Shown: positions 20,438-29,687, counted from the first letter of the stretch. The stretch: DNA of 53,657 bases from Klebsiella pneumoniae (GCA_945876945.1 CAMCQE010000011.1:1-53657); one strand, 5' to 3'. The notes: generated by a model from the sequence alone, not told the origin. Numbers and translations: made by a program.

Positions 20438-20896
20438 CTACAACGACAGCGAAGCGAGGACAGTGGAGGTTGGGGTGCCGCCTGATGACACTTCCTGCAG
20501 CCACTCGGAGCGGCGACGCTGCCACGAGGCTTCGTCCCACAACTCAAGTTTATTGCCCTGCCCCAGCACCACGGTCTTGCGGTCAATGTTGACCAGTTCC
20601 CGCAACTCCTGTGGCACCAGCACCCGCCCTTGGGCATCAAGCGGGCAGTCTGTCGCGTGACCGAGCACCACACGTTTGGCCATGCGGGCTTCGGGGTCGG
20701 CGGCGGGAAGTGCGTGGAGTTTGGTGTCGATGCCCTCCCATTCGGGAAGCGGATAGGCCCAGATGCAGCGGTCCCATGGGCTGATGGTCATGATGAGCGT
20801 GTCGATGTTGCTCGCGGACAGCAGTTCGCGAAAGCGCACCGGCACCGCCAGCCGTCCCTTCACATCGATCGATACTGCGTTGAAACCCCGAAACAT
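20438..20896 (-). CDS. mraZ: Transcriptional regulator MraZ
   Basis: AbrB-fold DNA-binding protein, first gene of the dcw cluster; in E. coli it represses its own operon. From ATG 20896 it has 152 residues with FRGFNAVSIDVKGRLAVPVR at the start and DCPLDAQGRVLVPQELREL in the second half, the paired DxxGR motifs of the two SpoVT-AbrB repeats. AGGG lies upstream of the ATG. Three GTGGG boxes and a sigma70-like promoter lie 90 to 155 bases upstream. The frame extends to 20983 but that part is not conserved. Confidence 0.95.
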   Translation of the reverse strand: MFRGFNAVSIDVKGRLAVPVRFRELLSASNIDTLIMTISPWDRCIWAYPLPEWEGIDTKLHALPAADPEARMAKRVVLGHATDCPLDAQGRVLVPQELRELVNIDRKTVVLGQGNKLELWDEASWQRRRSEWLQEVSSGGTPTSTVLASLSL

Positions 20897-20988
20897 TTCG
20901 CCCTGCTTGCCGCCCCTTGGCGGGGTTCTATCGGCTCGCTTTTGATGCTTCAAAACCCTTGGTTTGAAGCCCAAAACGAGCATGATTC

Positions 20989-21013
20989 CCCACTAACACC
21001 CACTATTCCCCAC
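20989..21013 (-). promoter_or_regulatory. MraZ operator: three GTGGG boxes at 10-bp spacing
   Basis: On minus the sequence is GTGGG GAATA GTGGG TGTTA GTGGG. Boxes lie at 21009-21013, 20999-21003 and 20989-20993, exactly one helical turn apart. Known MraZ sites are TGGG-type repeats separated by 5 bases upstream of mraZ. The boxes begin eight bases downstream of the -10 element, where bound MraZ would block initiation. Confidence 0.88.
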
Positions 21014-21020
21014 GCGAGGC

Positions 21021-21050
21021 ACTATACGAACGCGTTTGGAAAAGTGTCAA
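21021..21050 (-). promoter_or_regulatory. Sigma70-type promoter of the dcw cluster (Pmra)
   Basis: On minus a consensus -35 TTGACA (21045-21050) is followed by an 18-base spacer and -10 TATAGT (21021-21026). Transcription would start near 21014, at the edge of the GTGGG boxes, leaving a leader of about 118 bases before mraZ. This is the strongest promoter match seen in the window and probably drives many of the downstream mur and fts genes. Confidence 0.85.
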
Positions 21051-21209
21051 GGAATGAATGGGTTTTTCTTGCTTTGGGAACAGCGACTTAGCGAAATATC
21101 GGAGAGGCGGGGAAAGCCACCGAAATGGGTGGAAAATTTACCCGACAAGGATCATGACCCTAGTTCTAAAACTTGAGAAACGACATGAGGTATTGGCGGG
21201 AAATGAGAG

Positions 21210-21598
21210 GAGGCGAGTCGGTCGATAAGCCGGGTTCTGTCACGCCCAAAGAGCGTTGACGGCCATTCATCTGGGACGTTCGTCACCGAACGCCTCAAGC
21301 AACCTACCCGGAAGCCCACGCGGACCGCGCTTTACCGCTCGAAGCGGCTTGCTTCCCTATTTGGTCTTGCTCCGGATGGGGTTTACCCTGCCACCGGCGT
21401 TGACCGGCGCGGTGCGCTCTTACCGCACCATTTCACCCTTACCTTCGGCCTTGCGGCCGCTGGCGGTATATTTTCTGTGGCACTTTCCGTGGGCTCGCGC
21501 CCCCCAGGCGTTACCTGGCATCCTGTCCTGTGGAGCCCGGACTTTCCTCCAGAGCGCACCAGGAGTGCGCTCCAGCGACCGTCTGACCGACTCGCCAA
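21210..21598 (-). ncRNA. rnpB: RNase P RNA, bacterial type A
   Basis: Catalytic RNA that matures tRNA 5' ends. On minus the conserved core is clear: GAGGAAAGTCCGGGCTCC (21532-21549), the GCCAGGTAACGCC hairpin, GGTAAGAGCGCACCG, GGAGCAAGACCAAATAGG, and ACAGAACCCGGCTTATCG near the 3' end. The first 12 bases GGCGAGTCGGTC (about 21585-21596) pair with GACCGACTCGCC (21212-21223), forming helix P1 and fixing the ends to within a few bases. It lies 43 bases downstream of rsmI; GATACT at 21603-21608 could be a -10, with no good -35. Location between rsmI and mraZ matches related genomes. Confidence 0.95.
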
Positions 21599-21640
21599 CC
21601 CGAGTATCCCCCGCAGGTCACGGAAAGGAAAGTTAGCGTT

Positions 21641-22522
21641 TTAAGCGTTGGGCTCGTCCTGCAAGGCAAACGTGTAGACCTCATTGCGAGGTCGACCAAG
21701 AATCTTCGCCGTGAGGTCAATGGCGGTCCGCCGTGAGACCTCTGTGCTCAGCAGCGCCAATACTCTTCCGATTTCTCTGGCATCGGCCACTTCCTCCGGC
21801 GCCGGACCAACGAGGAGCACAAACTCACCGGCGTCGCCAAACGGGTCGGCGTCAATTGCCGCCTCAATTTCGGCGAGATTTCCTCGGTAGTGAGTTTCGT
21901 GCAGTTTGGTGAGTTCCCGACACACGCAGGCTGGCCGGTTGTCGCCGAAAACCTCACGCATGATCCTGAGAGTCTGTTTCGCCCGACGCGGGGACTCATA
22001 GAAGATAAGCGTTCGGGTATTACTCGCCAGAGCAGACAGGCGGGAACGCGCAGCCTGCTCGCGGGGCGGCAGAAAGCCTTCATAGATAAAGCGATCGGTT
22101 GGCATTCCCGAGACACAAAGGGCGGTAAGGGCCGCATTGGCGCCCGGGATCGCGCGCACCGGAACACCTTCTGACAATGCGGCCTGGACCAGCGGGAATC
22201 CCGGGTCCGAGATCAGCGGGGTGCCGGCATCACTGACCAAGGCCATCGACAATTGCTCCTGGCGCAGCCGCAAGATCAGGCCCGGCGCGAGAGAACGCTC
22301 ATTGTGCTCGTGCAGGGCCTGCGATTTACGGGAGATCCCATAGTGATCCAGCAAACGCAGGGTGTTACGGGTGTCCTCGGCGAAGAGCAGATCACATTCG
22401 GCGAGCACCCCCAGAGCGCGCAAACTGATGTCGCCGAGGTTCCCGATAGGCGTCGCGACGAGATACAAGCAAGGCCGCTCGATTGTTACACTGCTTGCCG
22501 GATCCGGTAGAAATGGCGACAT
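21641..22522 (-). CDS. rsmI: 16S rRNA 2'-O-ribose C1402 methyltransferase RsmI
   Basis: Tetrapyrrole-methylase-fold enzyme that 2'-O-methylates C1402 of 16S rRNA, the same nucleotide modified by RsmH. The protein has LYLVATPIGNLGDISLRAL, AEDTRNTLRLLDHYGI, VSDAGTPLISDPGFPLV, and IPGANAALTALCVSGMPTDR, all family signatures. ATG 22522 gives 293 residues; ATG 22534 would add four and is possible. It is divergent from lpoA with only four bases between the start codons, so the two promoters must overlap the opposite genes. It is followed by rnpB in the same orientation. Confidence 0.95.
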   Translation of the reverse strand: MSPFLPDPASSVTIERPCLYLVATPIGNLGDISLRALGVLAECDLLFAEDTRNTLRLLDHYGISRKSQALHEHNERSLAPGLILRLRQEQLSMALVSDAGTPLISDPGFPLVQAALSEGVPVRAIPGANAALTALCVSGMPTDRFIYEGFLPPREQAARSRLSALASNTRTLIFYESPRRAKQTLRIMREVFGDNRPACVCRELTKLHETHYRGNLAEIEAAIDADPFGDAGEFVLLVGPAPEEVADAREIGRVLALLSTEVSRRTAIDLTAKILGRPRNEVYTFALQDEPNA

Positions 22523-22526
22523 AGTG

Positions 22527-24362
22527 ATGGGCAAAGCTTCCTTCTGCGGACGACATTGGGGTTTGAGCCTGCTTATTATCGTCGCCGGCTGTTCACAACC
22601 TCAACCGGCACCATCACCGAAACCCGAGACAATCGTCCAAGCGCCCAGTCTGGACGAGCTCCTGAACCGCAAGGACTTTGTCGCCGCCGCGAGTGAACTC
22701 TCGCGCCGGGCGGCGGCAAGTAGCGAACCGCAAGCAAGCCGGCTGCGCCTTGAAGAGGCGCTGTTGGCGACCGATTTGGGCAACAACCCAAGCTTCGTCG
22801 CGGCCGCCACTATCGACCCTGACCTTCAGGGTCTGTTCGATGCCCTGAAAGCACTCGCCAGCAGCGATGCACGGACCGCTGCGAGGGCTCTCGATGCGGT
22901 ACACACCGCCGGCTTCAATGCCTATGAGCGCGGCCTCTACCTGCGAACCTTGGGTCGGGCGCAACTTGGAAACAACGAGTTCAGTCCAGCGGCAGTTAAC
23001 TTAACGCTAGCCGAAGTTTATCCGCTGCCGCCTAATCGCCGAACAGAGCTCACCACCGCCATTTGGCAAGCACTGAGCGGCGCGGGCGCGGCGGCGCTGA
23101 AGAGCCAAATCAAGCCTCAAGCGCCCAACGGCGCGGGCTGGTTGGCACTGTTGGATATCGCAGATGCTGCCTCTCTGCAGTCGCCAGACTTTCCCGCCCG
23201 CCTCGCCGACTGGCAAAGCACACACCCGCAGCATCCAGCGCAGACGCTGCTCGTGGACGAATTGCTTGAGCAACATGAGGAATTTGGCACGCCAGCGTTG
23301 GCGGCGCCGAAGCGAATTGCGTTGCTGTTGCCCTTCGAGGGGCCTCTGGCGAGCGCCGCCGCTGCAATTCGCGATGGTTTTCTCGCGGCCCGCTTTGAGA
23401 TGCCGTCCCCCCAGCAGATGGCAGACGTTGTGACCTACGACACCGCAGGCAAGGCCATCAGCGAAGTCATCGACGAAGCGGTCGCTGACGGGGCGGAATT
23501 TGTCGTCGGCCCGCTGGATAAGCAGTCGGTAGAGGTACTGAAGACGCGCAGCAACCTGCCGGTGCCGGTGCTGGCGCTCAACGCGACCGAAGCGCCGGCG
23601 CAGGGTCGAATGCCGTTTTATCAGTTCGGATTACGCCCCGAGGATGAGGTCATCGACGCGGCCGATCGCGCGTGGCGAGAAGGTCGGCGGCGGGCGGTCC
23701 TGATCGTGCCCAATACGGCACTCGGGACGCGTTTGCTGACCGCCTTTAACGCCCGTTGGGAAAGTCTAGGCGGCGTGGTCATCGCGACGGCTCGCTTCAA
23801 CAGAAACGTTGGCTCTTATGAAAAGACCGTGCAGCAGGTGTTTGGTCTCAGCGAAAGTCAGGGGCGGGCCGCGGCCTTGCGCAAGCTCCTGCGGCGAGAG
23901 ATTGCCTTTGAAACCCAGCGTCGCGACGATGTGGATGCAGTCGTCATGGCCGCATTACCTGTAGACGCCAGGCAAATCTTGCCGCAGTTCCGATTTTTCG
24001 GCGCCGACAATGTGCCCGTCTACGCGACCTCAATGGTCTACTCGGGTGCCTTGGATGCTCGCGCCGACAAAGATTTGGACGGCGTCATGTTTGGAGAGTC
24101 GGTTTGGGCACTTGAGGGGCGACAAGACCCGCTTCGGGCAATTACCTCACGCTATTGGAAACTGCCAACGGCACAGGACCGGTTTCTGGGCTTCGGTGTC
24201 GATGCCTGGCGCATGGTCTCGCAACTTGGCGCTTTACGGGGGCAACCCGGAAAACGCGTCCGTGGCGCGACAGGAGAACTGTCGGTCGACGACAAGGGAT
24301 TCGTTCGTCGGAATCTGGTGTGGGCGCGATTCGTCAACGGCGCGCCCAAACTCCTCGACTGA
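22527..24362 (+). CDS. lpoA: Outer-membrane lipoprotein LpoA (penicillin-binding protein activator, LppC family)
   Basis: LpoA spans the periplasm from the outer membrane and stimulates PBP1a. From ATG 22527 the 611-residue protein has a lipoprotein signal with lipobox IVAGC (Cys near residue 22), a proline-rich stretch, an alanine-rich helical TPR-like N-terminal domain (about 35-260), and a C-terminal periplasmic-binding-protein-like domain opening RIALLLPFEGPLASAAAAIR and containing EFVVGPLDKQSVEVL and DAVVMAALPVDARQILPQ. The open frame upstream overlaps rsmI and is not used. It heads a plus-strand unit lpoA-yraN-diaA-dolP, as in E. coli. Identity is good; the PBP partner is inferred. Confidence 0.9.
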   Translation: MGKASFCGRHWGLSLLIIVAGCSQPQPAPSPKPETIVQAPSLDELLNRKDFVAAASELSRRAAASSEPQASRLRLEEALLATDLGNNPSFVAAATIDPDLQGLFDALKALASSDARTAARALDAVHTAGFNAYERGLYLRTLGRAQLGNNEFSPAAVNLTLAEVYPLPPNRRTELTTAIWQALSGAGAAALKSQIKPQAPNGAGWLALLDIADAASLQSPDFPARLADWQSTHPQHPAQTLLVDELLEQHEEFGTPALAAPKRIALLLPFEGPLASAAAAIRDGFLAARFEMPSPQQMADVVTYDTAGKAISEVIDEAVADGAEFVVGPLDKQSVEVLKTRSNLPVPVLALNATEAPAQGRMPFYQFGLRPEDEVIDAADRAWREGRRRAVLIVPNTALGTRLLTAFNARWESLGGVVIATARFNRNVGSYEKTVQQVFGLSESQGRAAALRKLLRREIAFETQRRDDVDAVVMAALPVDARQILPQFRFFGADNVPVYATSMVYSGALDARADKDLDGVMFGESVWALEGRQDPLRAITSRYWKLPTAQDRFLGFGVDAWRMVSQLGALRGQPGKRVRGATGELSVDDKGFVRRNLVWARFVNGAPKLLD

Positions 24363-24372
24363 GCGCTTTCCA

Positions 24373-24744
24373 GTGCTCACTCGCATCAGCGCGGTTTTGC
24401 GAGGGAAACACTACGAAGCCCTGGCCGAACGTTGGTTGTCCACGCAGGGGCTGGTGACGCTCGCGCGCAACTTCAGCGTGAGGGGCGGTGAACTGGATCT
24501 GGTAATGGCCGAGGGCTCAACGGTGATTTTTGTGGAGGTTCGCTTTCGTAAAAGCGGCCGCTTCGTCGGCGCTCTGGAGAGTGTCACCGCCGCCAAACAG
24601 GCGCGGGTGGCCCACGCCGCTGCAATCTGGTTACAGCACAATCCAGCACTCGCGGAACGCCCATGCCGCTTCGACGTCATCGGCATAGAAGGTGCCGGCG
24701 AACGCCCGCGCATCTCATGGATCAAAAATGCGTTTACGGCATAA
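24373..24744 (+). CDS. yraN: YraN family protein (UPF0102, endonuclease-like fold)
   Basis: Small conserved protein of unknown role. GTG 24373, 11 bases after the lpoA stop, gives 123 residues with GKHYEALAERWLSTQGLVTL, NFSVRGGELDLVMAEG, FVEVRFRKSGRF and CRFDVIGIE. The spaced E, D and EVR residues form the PD-(D/E)xK-type site seen in this family, though activity is not generally established. The start is GTG because no ATG lies before the conserved region; the longer open frame overlaps lpoA. Confidence 0.88.
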   Translation: MLTRISAVLRGKHYEALAERWLSTQGLVTLARNFSVRGGELDLVMAEGSTVIFVEVRFRKSGRFVGALESVTAAKQARVAHAAAIWLQHNPALAERPCRFDVIGIEGAGERPRISWIKNAFTA

Positions 24745-25371
<627 letters not shown>

Positions 25372-25395
25372 CTCCCTCTCGAAAGGACGCTGCAC

Positions 25396-25998
25396 ATGAA
25401 AAAACGGCTTTTTCTGACACTGGTGCTGGTGGCACCAACGACTTTATTGGGTGGCTGCGCGGCGGTCGTCGCAGGCAGCGCGGTCACCGGTGTCGCGATG
25501 ATCGCTGACCGTCGCACCACCGGCACGATCATCGATGACCGGATGATTGAATCCCGGTCGAGCGAGTTCTTCGGCGCTGACGGCGCCATTGCCCAACAGG
25601 CACACCTTAATGTGAGCAGCTACAACGGCATGGTGTTGCTGGTGGGGCAAACGCCAACAGATGAGATGAAGCAACGGGCGGGCGATTACGTCTTGCGAGT
25701 GGCCAAAGTCCGCCACGTCTATAACGAAGTGACGGTGGAAGAACCCATCCCGTCGCTGAACCGAACCAACGACGGCTTGATTACCACCAAGGTAAAAAGC
25801 AAGTTGTTCACCATCAAGGACCTAAACTCCAGCGACATTTCGGTCACAACGGAAAATGGAGTCGTGTATCTGATGGGGCTGCTTGACCAGCCCACTGGAG
25901 ACGCCGTCGCTCAGGAAGTTGCCGGGGTGTCCGGTGTACGCAAAGTCGTAAAGCTGTTTGAGGCTCCACAGGCCTTGATTGGTGGCGCGAGCAAGTAA
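25396..25998 (+). CDS. dolP: Dual BON-domain outer-membrane lipoprotein DolP (YraP)
   Basis: 200-residue lipoprotein with signal MKKRLFLTLVLVAPTTLLGG and lipobox LLGGC (Cys21). Two BON domains follow, at about 45-115 (NVSSYNGMVLLVGQTPTDEM) and 120-190 (ISVTTENGVVYLMGLLDQPT). E. coli DolP binds anionic phospholipid at division sites and supports envelope integrity. It follows diaA by 24 bases with GAAAGGA in front of the ATG, and converges with sspB across a 34-base gap holding a small GCGGTTG/CAACTGC hairpin (26011-26027) that might stop transcription but lacks a U-tract. Confidence 0.92.
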   Translation: MKKRLFLTLVLVAPTTLLGGCAAVVAGSAVTGVAMIADRRTTGTIIDDRMIESRSSEFFGADGAIAQQAHLNVSSYNGMVLLVGQTPTDEMKQRAGDYVLRVAKVRHVYNEVTVEEPIPSLNRTNDGLITTKVKSKLFTIKDLNSSDISVTTENGVVYLMGLLDQPTGDAVAQEVAGVSGVRKVVKLFEAPQALIGGASK

Positions 25999-26032
25999 CG
26001 CTGGCAGGGAGCGGTTGCGCCAACTGCGGCCG

Positions 26033-26446
26033 CTACTTTACCCGCCTTAAATGGGAGCCCTTAGGCGGAGTTGAAGGTCCGGCGCCTGGATCTTTAGGCG
26101 GCTCTTCAGTGGCGTCCTGTGCGGTAATCGTCGCCGATTCTTCTTCGGGCAAGCTCATGCCCTGACCGGTTTCTCGCGCATAAATCATGCGGGCGGAACC
26201 CACCGGAACCAGAATCTCTTGGGGCACTCCGCCAAAGCGGGCGCTGAAAGAGATGAAGTCATTGCGCATCATGAGATCGCGCACGGCGCTTGGGGCAAGA
26301 TTAAGCACAATCGAATTGTCTTTGACGAACTGCACTGGCACACGCACCCGGCTATCGCGCGTATCAACAAGCAGATGGGGGGTCATTCCGTTATCGACAA
26401 TCCACTCGTACAGGGCGCGGAGCAAATAGGGATTGCTCGACGTCAT
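26033..26446 (-). CDS. sspB: ClpXP protease specificity-enhancing factor SspB
   Basis: Adaptor that tethers ssrA-tagged proteins to ClpXP. From ATG 26446 the protein has 137 residues: a folded substrate-binding domain (about 1-105) starting SSNPYLLRALYEWIVDNGMT with HLLVDTRDSRVRVP and NLAPSAVRDL, then an acidic, proline-rich flexible linker, ending in LRRVK, which matches the ClpX-binding tail of E. coli SspB. It overlaps sspA by ATGA. The extra 16 codons upstream in the open frame are antisense-like and not conserved. Confidence 0.95.
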   Translation of the reverse strand: MTSSNPYLLRALYEWIVDNGMTPHLLVDTRDSRVRVPVQFVKDNSIVLNLAPSAVRDLMMRNDFISFSARFGGVPQEILVPVGSARMIYARETGQGMSLPEEESATITAQDATEEPPKDPGAGPSTPPKGSHLRRVK

Positions 26447-27096
26447 GCAGGCTTCATCAGACTGGCGACGGTGGTGTTCAGGCCACGTTCCCAAGCGGAC
26501 AGACTGGCCTTGAAGGCCTCACGCCCGAAGAGTGATTCCGCGTATCGAGCCAGCGGTTTCGCCTGCGGTTCGAGCTGAATACCGAAATGCGGCAGACGCC
26601 ACAACAGCGGCGCCAGACAACAGTCCACCAAGGAGTATTCGTCGGACATGAAAAATTTACGATGCGAGAAGATGGGCGCAATGGCGTGCAGGTTGTCGCG
26701 GATGACACGAGTGGCCTCCTTCACCTGAGCCTTAGTGGCGCCCGCCAGGGCGTCGGCCACTTCGAGCAGTTCTCGTGACACGCGGCGCCTGAATTGGCGG
26801 TTACTCGCGCGGGAAATGGGATCGGTGGGCATTAGCGGCGGATGCGGATAACGCTCATCGAGATACTCGAGCATTATCGGCGGGTCGTAGAGCACCAAAT
26901 CGCGGTCGAGGAGCGTGAGGATTTGGTGATAGGGATTGAGGTCGTTCAGGTCTTCCGGACGATTCTGGGGCGTGACGTAGATGATCTCGGCTTTCAGCGC
27001 TTTTTCAGCGAGCACGAGCCTGACCGCATGCCCGGCTAAATCGGCGGCGTCCACATACAAGGTGAGCCCATTCCGCCGATTTGCCGCAACCGTCAT
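26443..27096 (-). CDS. sspA: Stringent starvation protein A (SspA)
   Basis: Glutathione-S-transferase-fold protein that binds RNA polymerase and alters sigma70 promoter use under starvation. The 217-residue product has a thioredoxin-like N-terminal domain (LTLYVDAADLAGHAVRLVL) with LNPYHQILTLLDRDLVLYDP and IMLEYLDERYPHPPLMP, and an all-helical C-terminal domain with YSLVDCCLAPLLWRL. As in the family, the GST catalytic residue is not obvious. It sits 1 base after petC and overlaps sspB; the pet-ssp arrangement is common in Gammaproteobacteria. Confidence 0.95.
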   Translation of the reverse strand: MTVAANRRNGLTLYVDAADLAGHAVRLVLAEKALKAEIIYVTPQNRPEDLNDLNPYHQILTLLDRDLVLYDPPIMLEYLDERYPHPPLMPTDPISRASNRQFRRRVSRELLEVADALAGATKAQVKEATRVIRDNLHAIAPIFSHRKFFMSDEYSLVDCCLAPLLWRLPHFGIQLEPQAKPLARYAESLFGREAFKASLSAWERGLNTTVASLMKPA

Positions 27097-27097
27097 C

Positions 27098-27838
27098 TCA
27101 ATGTACGTCTTTCCAGTATTCCTTCTTCAAAGCATAGGCCGCAATGAGGAAGATAAACAGGAAGCCGATCACTTTGATGCCAAGCGCGTAACGCACCAGC
27201 TTGGCCGGCTCGCCGACGTAGACCAGAAAGTTGACGAGGTCGCGCGTGGCGCGCTGGTAGTCAACTTCCGATAGGGTCCCCGGCCGGACGGTCTCGAATT
27301 TCTCGAAGACTTCAACCGTCGCCCCGTCATGCGTCTTCTCGCTTTCGAATACCGCGCGCTTGAGGCCCTGTAGCTCCCACAGGACATGCGGCATGGCTGC
27401 GTTCGGGAAATACAGGTTGTTCACGCCGGAAGCCCGCTTCGGGTCAAGGTAGAAGCCGTTGAGATAGCTGTACAGCCAATCTGCACCGCGCGAGCGCGCC
27501 ACCACAGACAAGTCTGGTGGCGTAACGCCGAACCAGGTCTGTCCATCATCAGGCCGCATCGCAATCAACATGGGCTCACCGACTTTGTCAGTCGTGAACA
27601 TCAGGTTGGCTTTCATCACGTCTTCGGGAATACCAAGGTCGGCCGCAACCCGGTTGTAGCGCATGTACTGAGCCGAGTGACAGCTCACGCAGTAATTGAC
27701 GAACATCTTCGCGCCCCGTTGCAGCGAGGCTTGATCGCTCAGATTGACGTTCGCATTCTGCAGTTTCAGCCCACCTTCGCTCGCCACAGCGAACTGCGTG
27801 AAGGCCGCCAGAAGTATTGTTGCGAGCAAGCTACGCAT
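27098..27838 (-). CDS. petC: Cytochrome c1 subunit of the bc1 complex
   Basis: Membrane-anchored c-type cytochrome that passes electrons from the Rieske protein to soluble cytochrome c. From ATG 27838 (246 residues) there is a signal peptide (LLATILLAAFTQFAVAS), a heme-binding CVSCH near residue 50, the PNAAMPHVLWELQG segment that supplies the sixth-ligand Met, and a C-terminal anchor (VIGFLFIFLIAAYALKKEYW). The start overlaps the petB stop as TGATG. It is followed by sspA after one base. Confidence 0.96.
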   Translation of the reverse strand: MRSLLATILLAAFTQFAVASEGGLKLQNANVNLSDQASLQRGAKMFVNYCVSCHSAQYMRYNRVAADLGIPEDVMKANLMFTTDKVGEPMLIAMRPDDGQTWFGVTPPDLSVVARSRGADWLYSYLNGFYLDPKRASGVNNLYFPNAAMPHVLWELQGLKRAVFESEKTHDGATVEVFEKFETVRPGTLSEVDYQRATRDLVNFLVYVGEPAKLVRYALGIKVIGFLFIFLIAAYALKKEYWKDVH

Positions 27839-29091
27839 CACATCGTCACCCGTTCAGGAACTGGCTTGGTCTTATCAAGCTTTGTGTAGATCGGCATAAG
27901 CAGGAAGAACAGGAAGTAAATCACTGTGCAAACCTGTGCCACCAACGTTTTGGTTTCCGTCGGCGGTTGCACGCCGAGGTAACCCAAGATCAGGAAGCAA
28001 ATGATGAAGACCGTCAGCGCCGTCTTGTAGAGCCCGCCGCGATACCGAATCGACCTCACCGGGCTGCGGTCCAGCCAAGGCAAGAAGAAGAAAGACAGCA
28101 CGCCCAGGCCCATGAACACCACACCCCAAACCTTCGCGTCGATCCAGAGGAAGTTAATGGTGTTCGCCCTCAGGATTGAGTAGTACGGCGTGAAATACCA
28201 CACCGGCGCGATGTGCTGCGGGGTACTCATTGGGTTGGCTGGAATGAAGTTATTAGCTTCCAGGAAGTAGCCGCCCATTTCAGGCCCGAAGAACACCACC
28301 GCAGAGAAGAGGATCAAGAAGACTGTCAGGCCCACCAGATCTTTCACCGTGTAATAGGGGTGAAACGGAATGCCATCGAGAGGCTTGCCGTTCTCATCCT
28401 TCTTTTTCTTGATGTCGACGCCATCCGGGTTGTTCGAACCCACTTCGTGCAACGCGATGATGTGCAGGAACACCAGCCCGGCGATTGCGAAGGGCAAGGC
28501 AATGACATGCAGCGAGAAGAAACGGTTGAGAGTGATGTCCGATACCACATAGTCGCCGCGAATCCATTCGGCCAGCGTGCCACCGATAACCGGAATTGCG
28601 CCGAACAGCGAGATAATCACCTGCGCTCCCCAAAAAGACATCTGGCCCCAGGGCAGCAGGTAGCCCATGAAAGCCTCCGCCATCAGGGCGAGGTACAAAC
28701 ACATGCCGAGAATCCACACGAGTTCCCGCGGCTGCTTGTACGAACCGTACAACAGCGCTCTCATCATATGGAGATAAATGACTATGAAGAACGCCGAGGC
28801 GCCGGTCGAATGGAGGTAGCGGATAAGCCAGCCCCACTCAACGTCACGCATGATGTACTCAACGGAACCGAATGCGGTGGCCGCGTCCGGCTTGTAGTTC
28901 ATCACCAGGAAGATACCCGTGAGTACCTGAATCACGAAAACCACTAAGGACAGCGCGCCGAAGTAGTACCAGAAGTTGAAATTTTTAGGTGCGTAATACT
29001 TGGCGAGATGATCGTCCCAGAGACTCATCAGTGGGAAGCGATCGTCCACCCAGTCGCGCAATTCGGTGAGTTTGTTGGTAATCAGGCTCAC
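27838..29091 (-). CDS. petB: Cytochrome b subunit of the bc1 complex
   Basis: Di-heme quinol oxidase core of the bc1 complex in the inner membrane. The 417-residue protein has heme ligands His94 and His108 (RYLHSTGASAFFIVIYLH) and His195 and His210 (SLHVIALPFAIAGLVFLH), with LLPWGQMSFWGAQV between. At the quinol-oxidising site the motif is PVWY (296-299), not PEWY, replacing the conserved glutamate by valine. The insert IKKKKDENGKPLDGIPFHP is a normal feature. It overlaps petA by ATGA and petC by one base. Confidence 0.97.
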   Translation of the reverse strand: MSLITNKLTELRDWVDDRFPLMSLWDDHLAKYYAPKNFNFWYYFGALSLVVFVIQVLTGIFLVMNYKPDAATAFGSVEYIMRDVEWGWLIRYLHSTGASAFFIVIYLHMMRALLYGSYKQPRELVWILGMCLYLALMAEAFMGYLLPWGQMSFWGAQVIISLFGAIPVIGGTLAEWIRGDYVVSDITLNRFFSLHVIALPFAIAGLVFLHIIALHEVGSNNPDGVDIKKKKDENGKPLDGIPFHPYYTVKDLVGLTVFLILFSAVVFFGPEMGGYFLEANNFIPANPMSTPQHIAPVWYFTPYYSILRANTINFLWIDAKVWGVVFMGLGVLSFFFLPWLDRSPVRSIRYRGGLYKTALTVFIICFLILGYLGVQPPTETKTLVAQVCTVIYFLFFLLMPIYTKLDKTKPVPERVTM

Positions 29092-29687
29092 GCTGCGGCT
29101 CCTTTATCTTCGCCCACCATGATTTTGGTATCGCTGAGGAATCGATACGGAGGTACGACCATATTGGACGGAGCAGGCACCCCATCGAACACTCGTCCGG
29201 CGAGGTCAAATTTCGAGCCGTGGCAGGGGCAGAAGAAGCCTCCTTGCCAAGTGCTACCGACTTCAGGCGCGCCCGCCTGGGGCACATAGCTCGGCGAGCA
29301 CCCTAAATGCGTACAAATGCCTACCAGCACCAGATATTCAGGCTTCTCGGAGCGCCAGGCATTCTTTGCATATTCCGGCTGCTCGGATTTATCAGAATTG
29401 GCGTCGCGGAGCGTGGCGGGATCAAAGCTCTTGAGGGTTTCGATCATTTCCGGCGTGCGTCGAACGACCCATACCGGCTTGCCGCGCCATTTCTGAACGA
29501 GGCGCTGACCGGATTCGAGTTTGCTGATATCTACTTCAACCGGCGCGCCGATAGCCTTGGCTCTGGCGCTGGGCTGGAAAGAAGATACAAAGGGTACGGC
29601 GGTAAAAGCGGCACCGATTCCCCCGATCACGACTGTCGTGCCGGTGAGAAAGCGGCGTCTGCGAGGATCGACGGCGTCGTCTCTCAT
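29088..29687 (-). CDS. petA: Rieske iron-sulfur subunit of the bc1 complex
   Basis: [2Fe-2S] subunit taking electrons from quinol. From ATG 29687 (199 residues) a twin-arginine-type signal anchor DPRRRRFLTGTTVVIGGIG is followed by the hinge and the Rieske domain with CTHLGC and CPCHGSKFD, the two Cys-His cluster-binding loops. AGGAGA lies about 11 bases before the ATG. The open frame goes further upstream to 29768, but that extra N-terminus is not conserved. It is the first gene of petABC-sspAB. Confidence 0.96.
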   Translation of the reverse strand: MRDDAVDPRRRRFLTGTTVVIGGIGAAFTAVPFVSSFQPSARAKAIGAPVEVDISKLESGQRLVQKWRGKPVWVVRRTPEMIETLKSFDPATLRDANSDKSEQPEYAKNAWRSEKPEYLVLVGICTHLGCSPSYVPQAGAPEVGSTWQGGFFCPCHGSKFDLAGRVFDGVPAPSNMVVPPYRFLSDTKIMVGEDKGAAA

